In this document: positions 25,749 to 33,407 of the stretch, in pieces
Layout: each line of letters opens with the position of its first letter
Position numbering within the stretch: the first letter of the stretch is position 1
Source: Pannonibacter indicus
GTDB lineage: Bacteria; Pseudomonadota; Alphaproteobacteria; Rhizobiales; Stappiaceae
Reading direction: 5' to 3'
DNA length: 64,000 nucleotides
Assembly (NCBI RefSeq): GCF_001418225.1
Contig: NZ_LIPT01000008.1
Location: 62,001 to 126,000 of the forward strand
Notes under the pieces: model-generated
What the model saw: the letters and a program-made list of their open reading frames with translations, nothing else
Databases searched by the model: none
Told to the model about the DNA's origin: nothing
Position numbers and translations under genes: made by a program

Positions 25749-26504
25749 ATGTTCACGTCCTGCAGGCACTGCAGGCAAAAAAGCAGAGCAACTTTAGCCT
25801 TGAAGTCTCGTAAAGGAAATTTCCCAACCGGGCGCCGGCCGGTGCGTTTGGCGCTTGCCGGCTGCATCGCCGGTCTCGGCCTCGCCCTTGCCGGGCTGGA
25901 TGCGGTCATCGGCGAAAGCAGCGCCTTCTTCACCCGGTCGGGCAATCAGGCCGAACGGCTGCAGCCGCTTTATGATGGCAAGGCCCGGCCCAGCTTGTCG
26001 ACCTACTCGAACAAGCTGCTGATGCGGGACTGCGACGAAGCCCTGTCCTCCGTTTATGCCCGTCTTCTTCCCCAGGAGCAGCGGGAGGCCGGAGCGCGCA
26101 ACTGCCTTGCCCTTGCACGGGAAGTGACAGGCAGCTCGCCTGCCAGCGGCGTGGCATGGCTCATTCAGGCAAAGGCACAGGACGTGCTCGGAGATCGGGC
26201 AGCGGCAGCGGCGGCGATCCGGCGCTCCCAGGAGGCGTCGGCGGGAGAAGGCTGGCTCGCCGTTTCACGCATCCGCTTTCTGCTGCCGAGACTTTCGGCG
26301 ATGGGTGAGGAGGGACGGGCCATCCTTGTGCCTGACGTGACATTGCTGGCCATGTCACGCAACGGTCCGGCCCGCCTTGCGGAACTCTACCAGCAGAACG
26401 GTGAAAACGGTCAGGCTCTGATCGGTATAATCGACAACTTGCCGAATGAGCCAAAGACGCAATTCTTGCGGCAGCTACGGGCCCAGTCGCGTCAGGGCGC
26501 CTGA
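25749..26504 (+). CDS. Unknown membrane-anchored protein, first gene of the polysaccharide operon
   Basis: A 251-residue protein. One hydrophobic helix near residues 32-52 (VRLALAGCIAGLGLALAGLD) follows a basic N-terminus, so it is a single-pass protein facing the periplasm. The rest is helical and Ala-rich with TPR-like spacing (SGVAWLIQAKAQDVLGDRAA). A short Cys motif (CRHC) lies near the N-terminus. No function is recognised. It precedes the Wzy/ligase gene by 38 bases and should be co-transcribed with it, so a helper role in polymer assembly or export is inferred. The start at 25749 has AGGA seven to eight bases upstream. Confidence 0.72.
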   Translation: MFTSCRHCRQKSRATLALKSRKGNFPTGRRPVRLALAGCIAGLGLALAGLDAVIGESSAFFTRSGNQAERLQPLYDGKARPSLSTYSNKLLMRDCDEALSSVYARLLPQEQREAGARNCLALAREVTGSSPASGVAWLIQAKAQDVLGDRAAAAAAIRRSQEASAGEGWLAVSRIRFLLPRLSAMGEEGRAILVPDVTLLAMSRNGPARLAELYQQNGENGQALIGIIDNLPNEPKTQFLRQLRAQSRQGA

Positions 26505-26542
26505 CGCGGTCCATAAGAACGACGTTATTCAGAGACCCCTAA

Positions 26543-27988
26543 ATGTTCAGCAGCAGGCCCAGAGCAACCCGGGACAGACTGTCCTCACACGGCAGCGGCA
26601 CCACCCGTCTCAATGACGCCGCCGGCAGGGTTCTCCTTGCCGTCATGCTTGTGGCCCCGGTGCCATTCGGCAGCAACAGGCCTGTTTTCTGGGCGCTCTG
26701 GGCCCTGGTGCTCGGGCTTGTGCTCGCCTGGTACTGCTTGCAGTTCAGCCGCTCCGGCAGCGTCAGCCTGCGGATGCCTCTTTCCGCCACATGGCCGGTG
26801 GCGATCCCGTTTTTCGCCGTTGCTGCCTTCATGCTGGCCCAGACCCTGCCGCTCGGCAATTTCACCTTCACCGGGCAGACCGGTGCCGTTTTCGAAAGCC
26901 GCAGCATCAGCCTTGTGCCGGGCGACACATTTCTCGCCCTGTTGCGCTGGCTGTCCTATGGCGTGCTTTTCTTCCTCGCAGTACAGGCAGGCGTGCGCAA
27001 GAACCGCGCGCGGCGGATCACGCTGTTTCTGACAGGCATCGTCACGGCCCAGGCGCTCTATGCCATCATCGCCCTGCTTTACCTGGGTGATGGCGTGCTG
27101 TTCGTCGAAAAGTCGCAGTACATGGGCGATGCCACAGGCACATTCATCAACCGGAACTCCTTTGCCACTTTCATGGGGTTTGGCGCCATTCTGGCTGCCC
27201 TGCTTGTCCTGCCACCGGCTGAGAACGAACCCGGCTCGCCCCCGCCGCAGTTGCGCGGCGTCGGCGAGCGCAGCGGCCTGCCCAAGCGGGGCTTCAGGAT
27301 CTCATCCCAGCAGGTCCTGGCTGCCACCGCCTTCCTCATCATCATAGCGGCACTTGCCGCCTCCAATTCGCGCATGGGTCTTTTTGCCGGCGGCTGCGGC
27401 GTCGCAACCGCCGTGCTCCTGCGCCTGCCCTCACTGCGCAGCCGCCTCATTGCCTTCAGCCTGCTGATAGCGGGCGGACTGGCGATCGTTGCCGTTTATG
27501 GCCAAGGCACGCTGGAACGCAGCCTGACCGTTGAACGGGATGCCGACGTCCGCTGGGCAGTCTACGAAAACACCTTCAGAATGATCGGCGACCGCCCCCT
27601 TCTCGGTTTCGGCGCAAGCACGTTCGAAGCGGCCTATCCGCTTTACAATGTCATGCCCCGGTCCACCTCCGTCGTCTTTGACAAGGCGCACTCCACGTAC
27701 CTGGCACACTGGAGCGAGATGGGCCTCTTGTTCGGCAGCCTGCCGATCGTCATCGTCCTTGTCATTGCCGCCTCGCTTCTGCCGGCGGCTCTGTTTCGCG
27801 GCAACCGGCAGATCGAAATCTGCGCGGCATCAGGAGCGATCGTCCTGGGCGCCGTTCACTCGCTTGTCGATTTCAGTCTTGAGATCGAAGCCGTCACCTT
27901 CCTCTTTGTCATCATGCTGGGCCTTGGCTATGCCGCAGCGCGTGAACGCGCTGCGCGCGCCGCGGGAGATGCAGGAGGCAGCGCATGA
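26543..27988 (+). CDS. O-antigen ligase / Wzy-like polymerase family membrane protein
   Basis: A 481-residue inner-membrane protein with about eleven hydrophobic helices. A large periplasmic loop contains the Wzy_C/WaaL-type segment (residues ~320-390, including the RPLLGFGASTFEAAYPLYN block and a conserved His in FDKAHSTYLAHWSEMG). Such proteins polymerise Und-PP-linked repeat units or transfer the glycan to an acceptor; sequence cannot separate the two. Within this operon, beside a Wzz-type kinase and an ExoY-like priming enzyme, a polymerase role is likelier. Its stop overlaps the next start by four bases (ATGA). Confidence 0.88.
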   Translation: MFSSRPRATRDRLSSHGSGTTRLNDAAGRVLLAVMLVAPVPFGSNRPVFWALWALVLGLVLAWYCLQFSRSGSVSLRMPLSATWPVAIPFFAVAAFMLAQTLPLGNFTFTGQTGAVFESRSISLVPGDTFLALLRWLSYGVLFFLAVQAGVRKNRARRITLFLTGIVTAQALYAIIALLYLGDGVLFVEKSQYMGDATGTFINRNSFATFMGFGAILAALLVLPPAENEPGSPPPQLRGVGERSGLPKRGFRISSQQVLAATAFLIIIAALAASNSRMGLFAGGCGVATAVLLRLPSLRSRLIAFSLLIAGGLAIVAVYGQGTLERSLTVERDADVRWAVYENTFRMIGDRPLLGFGASTFEAAYPLYNVMPRSTSVVFDKAHSTYLAHWSEMGLLFGSLPIVIVLVIAASLLPAALFRGNRQIEICAASGAIVLGAVHSLVDFSLEIEAVTFLFVIMLGLGYAAARERAARAAGDAGGSA

Positions 27989-28809
27989 GGCGCCTGCTGA
28001 CTGCATTTGGCGGCCTCTTTTCGGGCAGAGCGCGGGAAACCGGAGGCGTCAATCCGCGCGTTATCCTGCGCGAAGACCGGCCACAGGTGCTCTATGCCGT
28101 AGGCGACATCCACGGATGCCTTGATCTTTATGAAGAGCTCGAGGCCATGATCCTGGAGGACGCGGCCCAGTTCTCCGGCCCTGCAGACCTCATTCTGCTC
28201 GGCGACCTCGTCGACCGCGGCCCTTCGACCGCGCAGATGCTCGATCGCATGCTGGCCCCGCCTCGCGGCGGCATGAGGCGCACCATTCTTGCGGGCAATC
28301 ATGAAATGATGATGCTCGGCTTCCTGGAGGATCCGAAAGCGAACATGGCCTGGCTGGCCCACGGCGGCAAGGAGGCGCTCTTTTCCTACGGCATGAGCGC
28401 GGAGGAAATTGACAACCTCCGGCGCAATCCCAGAACGGCTGCGATGCTATTGCGCAGCTACATCCCGGAAGAGCATGTGCAGCTGCTGGACAGCCTGCCG
28501 GCGGCATACGCGATGCCCGGCATCATATTCGCTCACGCGGGCATCCGCCCGAATGTGCCGCTTGCGCTGCAGGACGATCTGGATCTGGCCTGGATAAGAC
28601 AGGATTTTCTGTCCAGCACCGCCGACCATGGTGCCATCGTGGTGCATGGGCATACGGTCGTTCAGGCGCCCGAGGTCCATAGCAACCGCATCGCCATCGA
28701 TACCGGCGCATATGCAACCGGAGTACTGACAGCTCTGCGCGTGACCTACGACGGGCATATTTCCTTCCTGCAGGCAAGCGCTGGACGCAAAGGCGCTGCT
28801 CAAGTATGA
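27985..28809 (+). CDS. PPP-family metallophosphatase
   Basis: A 274-residue cytosolic phosphatase of the calcineurin-like PPP group. The signature motifs are all present: GDIHGC (~40-45), GDLVDRGP (~73-80), GNHE (~103-106), and later metal-ligand histidines in FAHAGIRPN and VVHGHT. Small bacterial PPP enzymes can act on phospho-Ser/Thr and phospho-Tyr. It is translationally coupled (ATGA) to the Wzy/ligase gene and precedes the BY-kinase gene. The usual Wzb-type low-molecular-weight tyrosine phosphatase is missing from the operon, so this enzyme may take its place; that is inference. Confidence 0.9.
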   Translation: MRRLLTAFGGLFSGRARETGGVNPRVILREDRPQVLYAVGDIHGCLDLYEELEAMILEDAAQFSGPADLILLGDLVDRGPSTAQMLDRMLAPPRGGMRRTILAGNHEMMMLGFLEDPKANMAWLAHGGKEALFSYGMSAEEIDNLRRNPRTAAMLLRSYIPEEHVQLLDSLPAAYAMPGIIFAHAGIRPNVPLALQDDLDLAWIRQDFLSSTADHGAIVVHGHTVVQAPEVHSNRIAIDTGAYATGVLTALRVTYDGHISFLQASAGRKGAAQV

Positions 28810-28891
28810 CTTTGCGCGATAATGTTTTGTCTCCAATCATTGACCCAAGATCTGAGCCTTCCCCTCAGTCTGACAGGAAAGATGTCTTTTC

Positions 28892-31030
28892 ATGGATGAC
28901 GCAGAGATTGATTTCCGCCGCCTTTTTGGCATAGTTCGCCGCCAGCTCAAGTTAATCATTGCAACAATTGCAATCATCCTCGCCATTGCGAGCATCGCAC
29001 TTTTCTCGATTACACCGCTCTACACCGGAACCGCCCTCGTTCTTGTTGATCCCAGCCGCAAAAATCTTCTGGACCCCAGCAATTCCATAGGATCTTCGGC
29101 AGCTGACAGCGCGCGCGTCGAGAGCGAAGTGGAAATAGTCGATTCCGACGCTGTTCTTCTTTCTGTCATTGCTGAAAAGGGGCTTGTGACCGATCCCGAG
29201 TTCGGTGTGAAGATTGGCCTTCGGGACAAACTGCTCGCATTCCTGCGTATCAGAGACATAACGATTCCGACGGGCGAAGAGGCACTTGGCTCGGTTCTGG
29301 CCAAGCTCAAGAACAATGTATCCGTGTCCCGCCGCGGCCTTACCTATCTGATTGCGGTCAGCGTGCGGTCAGAGAATCCGGCCCGTGCTGCCGAGCTCGC
29401 CAACACAATCACCACGACCTACATCCGGCTGCAGATCGAGTCCAAGACATCGAATACAAGAGAGGCGCGCGATATCGTGCAGCGCCAGGTGGCCGATGCT
29501 GAAAATGCCGTCATCGCCGCCGAGAAGGCCTACGACGATTTCATTCTCTCCAATGTCAACGCAATTGCCGAGCAGACAGGACGCACTGATCTGACCAGCA
29601 TGCGCGGGCGGATCGATCAGCTGATCGCGGACCGGTCCTTGGCAGAAAGCCAGGCCATGGCGTTGCGCCAAAGCGTGGCGCGGAGCGACTGGCAAAGCGT
29701 TGCCGACAATCTCCAGACGGCCGCTGTAACCGAGCTGAACCGTCAGCGCATGGAACTGGAGCGCAGCCTGGCACAGGTAGAAGGCGGCTCTGCACGGGCA
29801 ATCAATCTGCGCGAGGAACTGGACAAGATCAACGCCAGCCTGCAGCAGGAAACGACCTCGGCGCTGCAACAGCTGCAGAACTCCGCATCTCAGTATGAGC
29901 AGGAAGCTGCAACGCTGCGGCGGGACCTCAGCAGCGCCATCCTCAACAGCAATCTGCCTGCTGACATGCTGGCGCAGATCTACCGGCTCCAGCAGATCTC
30001 CCGTAACGCGACTTCCCAGTACCAGATGCTTCTTGCCCGCTCGCAGACGCTGGAAACGGAAGCCGCCCTGCAGATTGCCGACAGCCGTGTCGTCTCTCCG
30101 GCTTATCCGCCGAACAGGCCCAGTTCGCCGAAAGTGCCCCTGATTCTCGGAGTGGCTGTTCTCTTTGCCATTGGCGCCGGCCTTGCACTGGCTTTCATCT
30201 TCGAGAATTTCGTTGGCGGCTTTACGGACGAGGAGCAGGTTCAGGCGGTGACACGCCTGCCGCTTGCAACCGTCGTCCCCCGGCACAACAGCAATGTGGC
30301 CGGCATGCACTCCATTTCAGATGCGCTTGTCGACAGTCCTTTGTCCATGTATGCGGAATCCATCCGCAGGCTCCGGGCGACACTCGACAATGCGCTTCAA
30401 AGCTCCTGGGTACAGCAGCCGGAAGAGGCCCGCAAGTCTGGCCGTGTGATCATGCTGTCTTCGGCCATGCCCGGAGAAGGCAAGTCGACTCTCGCCCTGT
30501 CACTGGCACGCACGCTCGCTCTTTCGGGCGCCAGCACGCTGATCATCGACTGCGACTTCCGCAAGCCGAGTATCCAGCGCCATCTGAACATCGAGCCCTC
30601 CAATGGGCTGGTGGACTTCCTGATTGGTGACATCGGCTCGGATGAACTGCTGCAGAACATCGTAAGGTCTGATCCCAAAACGTCGCTCACGGCCGTGGTC
30701 GGCGCCCGCCGGGCAGACGTGCCGACGGATCAGCTGCTGACTCGGGAAAAGTTCTCCCGCCTCATTCAGACCGCACGTCCCCGCTTTGACTATATCGTGC
30801 TGGATTCCCCCCCGATCGAGCCGGTGGTCGATGGCCTTTATCTCGCAAAATATGCGGATGTGATCACCTTCGTCATCCGCTGGGCCCGGACGCCGCAACG
30901 CATGTGCGTCAACGCCATCCAGCGCCTCAGCCAGACAAAGAGCGAGCATTGCCGCATTCTGATCGCCCTGAACCAGCAGGAAGGCAAGACGACCTTCTAC
31001 AACACCTATTCCGACTACTACACGGAGTAG
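28892..31030 (+). CDS. Polysaccharide co-polymerase fused to BY-kinase (Wzc/ExoP type)
   Basis: A 712-residue inner-membrane protein. A Wzz domain begins at the N-terminus with a transmembrane helix (~20-42). A periplasmic coiled-coil (~170-390) follows, then a second helix (~412-432) after the conserved Pro-rich PPNRPSSPKVP. The cytosolic kinase has Walker A (MPGEGKS, ~526-532), Walker A' (LIIDCDFRKPS) and Walker B (YIVLDSPP). The end carries a tyrosine cluster (YNTYSDYYTE), the site of autophosphorylation in this family. It controls chain length and export of the polymer through cycles of phosphorylation. A terminator follows 88 bases later. Confidence 0.96.
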   Translation: MDDAEIDFRRLFGIVRRQLKLIIATIAIILAIASIALFSITPLYTGTALVLVDPSRKNLLDPSNSIGSSAADSARVESEVEIVDSDAVLLSVIAEKGLVTDPEFGVKIGLRDKLLAFLRIRDITIPTGEEALGSVLAKLKNNVSVSRRGLTYLIAVSVRSENPARAAELANTITTTYIRLQIESKTSNTREARDIVQRQVADAENAVIAAEKAYDDFILSNVNAIAEQTGRTDLTSMRGRIDQLIADRSLAESQAMALRQSVARSDWQSVADNLQTAAVTELNRQRMELERSLAQVEGGSARAINLREELDKINASLQQETTSALQQLQNSASQYEQEAATLRRDLSSAILNSNLPADMLAQIYRLQQISRNATSQYQMLLARSQTLETEAALQIADSRVVSPAYPPNRPSSPKVPLILGVAVLFAIGAGLALAFIFENFVGGFTDEEQVQAVTRLPLATVVPRHNSNVAGMHSISDALVDSPLSMYAESIRRLRATLDNALQSSWVQQPEEARKSGRVIMLSSAMPGEGKSTLALSLARTLALSGASTLIIDCDFRKPSIQRHLNIEPSNGLVDFLIGDIGSDELLQNIVRSDPKTSLTAVVGARRADVPTDQLLTREKFSRLIQTARPRFDYIVLDSPPIEPVVDGLYLAKYADVITFVIRWARTPQRMCVNAIQRLSQTKSEHCRILIALNQQEGKTTFYNTYSDYYTE

Positions 31031-31117
31031 GTACGGGCGCAGGGGGCGGCTTGTCCGCCGGAGGGCGATGGACAAGCCGGCTCATCAACGGCCGTTGACA
31101 ATCAGCCCCACAACTGG

Positions 31118-31145
31118 CCGGCTGCGGCTGCGCAGCCGGTTTTTT
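31118..31145 (+). terminator. Terminator of the polysaccharide operon
   Basis: CCGGCTGCG / CGCAGCCGG with a 4-base loop is followed by six T's. Confidence 0.92.
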
Positions 31146-31285
31146 CATGGCCGGAGGCTGCCTGAAGCTACGTCAGGTTCCATCGCCGCGCAGACTTCCC
31201 GCGCCGGATGCAGATTGGCTGAAAAGACGGCGTATGGACCGGTGTCCGATGACCCGAATGCAGCGAATGCCGGTCCAGCCGGCGC

Positions 31286-31310
31286 GGCCCGTGAGCAATT
31301 TCAAGGCGTG
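31286..31310 (-). repeat. Possible fragment of the dispersed 3'-end element (copy C)
   Basis: GGCCCGTG-AGCAATTTCAAGGCGTG matches the copy at 33263-33407 except for one base and an eight-base gap. It is short and could be chance. Confidence 0.3.
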
Positions 31311-31530
31311 TCACGCCGGTATTTCAGCGCCTTGAAGGAGACCGTGCCTAAAAGTGCCGCATCCCGCCGATTGCGCTGCGGTGCGGAATATGTTACCAAA
31401 GACCTAAAGTAAATCTGAGAATTGATTTAAATTGATCAACATCCGCGCTGGTTTTGAAGCGGAGATCGCATCGGACAGAACGCCGTTCAGGCACCTGACG
31501 TGTTAATTTCTTGTGAGTTTGGAGATTGCA

Positions 31531-32436
31531 ATGGTGCACGAGTTTATTGAAGGTGAAGCACGCAAGCGATCCACCCCGCAGAAGCCCACGAAACGCCTTC
31601 CCTTTCTCTCCAGAGCCCTTTCAGAGCGTAATCTTGCGCCTGCCCGGCATCTTGGCCCTTTGGCCGCCGGCCGGCAGCATGGCGTCACCCAAACAGCGGA
31701 ACTGGGCGGCCCACTGGCAGCACAGTCTTCAGGCGTGGGACAGGCGCTTCGTCCTTCCATTCAGGCACCTGAAGAGGCGCTTCAAAATGCTCTATCCGCT
31801 GCCAGCGGTATTCAAAGCGGCCTTCGCAGCCGTATCCGTCCTTTCCTGAAGCGCAGCATCGACATTGCCGGCAGCGCTGCGGGCCTCATCCTGCTGAGCC
31901 CCCTGCTCGCCGGTCTTGCCATTGGCGTGAAGCTGTCGAGCCCCGGCCCGGTAATCTTCCGTCAGGCCCGCTATGGACGGAACAACGAACTGTTCATGGC
32001 GCTCAAGTTCCGCTCCATGTATGTGGCCAAGCAGGATGCCACCGGCGTTGTCCAGACCCGGAAAAACGATCCGCGGATCACGCCGATCGGGCGTTTCCTG
32101 CGCAAGTCGAACTTCGACGAACTGCCGCAGCTCTGGAACGTGCTGAAGGGTGAGATGTCTCTCGTCGGCCCGCGCCCGCATGTTCCGGGTATGCTCGCCG
32201 CCGGCAAGCTTTATGAAGAGTTCGACACCCGCTATCTTTCCCGCCATCAGGTGCGCCCCGGCATCACCGGCCTTGCACAGGTCAACGGCTTTCGCGGCGA
32301 GACGACCGACCCTTATCATGCGTCCATGCGTCTCGAGTATGATCTCGAATATCTGAGGTCCCAGAGCACGCGCGGCGATCTGAAAATCATCGTCATGACC
32401 TTGGTCAACGAATTGACGCGCTGCTCGGGCTACTGA
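31531..32436 (+). CDS. Undecaprenyl-phosphate sugar-1-phosphate transferase (ExoY-like)
   Basis: A 301-residue monotopic membrane enzyme that transfers a sugar-1-phosphate from a UDP-sugar to undecaprenyl phosphate, the first step of repeat-unit assembly. The catalytic core (~105-300) is the bacterial sugar transferase domain: KRSIDIAGSAAGLILLSPLL (membrane hairpin), GPVIFRQARYGRN, MALKFRSM, the FDELPQLWNVLKGEMSLVGP block and RPGITGLAQVNG. A ~100-residue polar N-terminal extension rich in Ser/Pro/Gln is unlike ExoY itself. The start at 31531 has TTGGAG upstream. It is transcribed separately from the kinase operon. The sugar (galactose or glucose) cannot be read. Confidence 0.93.
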   Translation: MVHEFIEGEARKRSTPQKPTKRLPFLSRALSERNLAPARHLGPLAAGRQHGVTQTAELGGPLAAQSSGVGQALRPSIQAPEEALQNALSAASGIQSGLRSRIRPFLKRSIDIAGSAAGLILLSPLLAGLAIGVKLSSPGPVIFRQARYGRNNELFMALKFRSMYVAKQDATGVVQTRKNDPRITPIGRFLRKSNFDELPQLWNVLKGEMSLVGPRPHVPGMLAAGKLYEEFDTRYLSRHQVRPGITGLAQVNGFRGETTDPYHASMRLEYDLEYLRSQSTRGDLKIIVMTLVNELTRCSGY

Positions 32437-32461
32437 GCCCAAGCCCTTGCGCCGCACCATC

Positions 32462-32494
32462 AAAAAGGGCACAGCCTTAGCTGAGCCCTTTTTT
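32462..32494 (+). terminator. Terminator of the ExoY-like gene
   Basis: AAAAAGGGC / GCCCTTTTT with a 14-base loop ends in six T's; the A-run on the other side would let it work in both directions. Confidence 0.88.
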
Positions 32495-32556
32495 GCTATG
32501 CAGACAGCGTGATCACTGTCCTGGCACAATGCCACAGTGCTCTGGACGGTTTCCGT

Positions 32557-32721
32557 TTAACAAGATCCTGTCCGCTCAGCCGGGCGGCCCGTAAGGGACC
32601 AGCCGGATGCGGCACCGGCTGCAGCCAGCAGGATGACGGCCACACCAGCCATTTGCAGCGGCTCCAGCCTGATCCCGGAAACCAGAAAATCTGCGTGGCG
32701 CTCCATCCTGAAGGCCCTCAT
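32557..32721 (-). pseudogene. C-terminal stump of an EamA/DMT transporter gene
   Basis: A 54-codon minus-strand frame from an ATG at 32721 to a TAA at 32557. The middle reads LVSGIRLEPLQMAGVAVILLAAAGAA. This is the pattern of the last helix of EamA transporters (GExLxPLQxAGAxLVLxGV). The rest of the transporter is absent and no ribosome site precedes the frame, so it is a deletion remnant. AsnC-type regulators are often divergent from such transporters, which fits its place beside the regulator at 32825. Confidence 0.55.
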
Positions 32722-32760
32722 GATAAGGGCAGACAGAAGCGCAAAACATGATCTAAAGTA

Positions 32761-32774
32761 GGTAATATCTTACC
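32761..32774. promoter_or_regulatory. Candidate AsnC/Lrp operator
   Basis: The palindrome GGTAA-TATC-TTACC lies about 50 bases before the AsnC-family start. An AT-rich core with short dyad arms is usual for Lrp/AsnC sites. It probably served the regulator and the lost divergent transporter. Confidence 0.4.
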
Positions 32775-32824
32775 CAGATCTTATTTACGAAGGTGAAACA
32801 GGCCAGACACCTGATAGAAAACCG

Positions 32825-33262
32825 ATGCTTGACGGCACCGACCGCCGGATCATTGACATCCGCACCCGGGACGCACGCGTTTCACTGAAGGAACTGGCGC
32901 AAGCCGCCGGCCTGTCATCGCCCAGCACATCGGAGCGTTTGCGCCGTCTTGAGGAGCGCGGCATCATCCGCGCCTTCACGGCTGATCTCTCCCACGAGGC
33001 GTTGGGCTACACCTTGCAGGCCATTGCCCGCATCCGCCCCCTGCCGGGCAAGCTGCATATCGTGCAGCAGATGATTGCCGATCTGCCTCAGGTGCTTGAA
33101 TGCGACAAGGTGACGGGTGACGACTGCTACATTGCCCGCATTGCCGTGCGGTCGATTGATGAACTGGACAAGCTGCTGGACCGGATCGCCGGCAAGGCAG
33201 AGACCAACACTTCGATCGTCAAGTCACAGCCCGTCAAGCGCCGGAATCCGCCCCTCGGCTGA
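32825..33262 (+). CDS. Lrp/AsnC-family transcriptional regulator
   Basis: A 145-residue regulator. The N-terminal winged helix (residues ~4-60) reads DGTDRRIIDIRTRDARVSLK, with a recognition region in SSPSTSERLRRLEERGII. The C-terminal ~75 residues are the RAM/AsnC effector domain, with VLECDKVTGDDCYIARIAV as its typical core. It should form octamers or dimers and sense an amino acid. Its presumed transporter target on the other strand is reduced to a stump, so what it still controls is unclear. It ends one base before repeat copy B. Confidence 0.92.
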   Translation: MLDGTDRRIIDIRTRDARVSLKELAQAAGLSSPSTSERLRRLEERGIIRAFTADLSHEALGYTLQAIARIRPLPGKLHIVQQMIADLPQVLECDKVTGDDCYIARIAVRSIDELDKLLDRIAGKAETNTSIVKSQPVKRRNPPLG

Positions 33263-33407
33263 CGCCACCTCTCAATGAGAATGGCACATCGAGAGGTGGC
33301 TAGGCCCGTGCAGCGCTTGAGCAGTTTCAAGGCGTGATGCGTCAGCATCATAAGACCTGGGATGACGTCCGCGCTTGCGGTATCCGCTCATCACGCCTTG
33401 GTATCAG
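33263..33407 (-). repeat. Dispersed 3'-end element, copy B
   Basis: Read on the minus strand it begins CTGATACCAAGGC, whose TGA is the stop codon of the chemoreceptor gene, exactly as copy A does for the OmpA-fusion gene. It contains the shared core and ends in the stem GCCACCTCTCGATG / CATTGAGAGGTGGC with one G-U pair. Compared with copy A it has about 43 extra bases after the opening motif, and two arm positions are changed in a compensatory way. Confidence 0.85.

Larger units (their letters stand above)
31031..31530. other. Intergenic region before the ExoY-like gene
   Basis: No gene is supported in these 500 bases. They contain the operon terminator (31118-31145), a possible fragment of the dispersed repeat (31286-31310), a 9-bp inverted repeat TTCAAGGCG / CGCCTTGAA (31300-31308 and 31328-31336), and an AT-rich stretch at ~31390-31440 likely to hold the promoter of the next gene. 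Confidence 0.5.
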
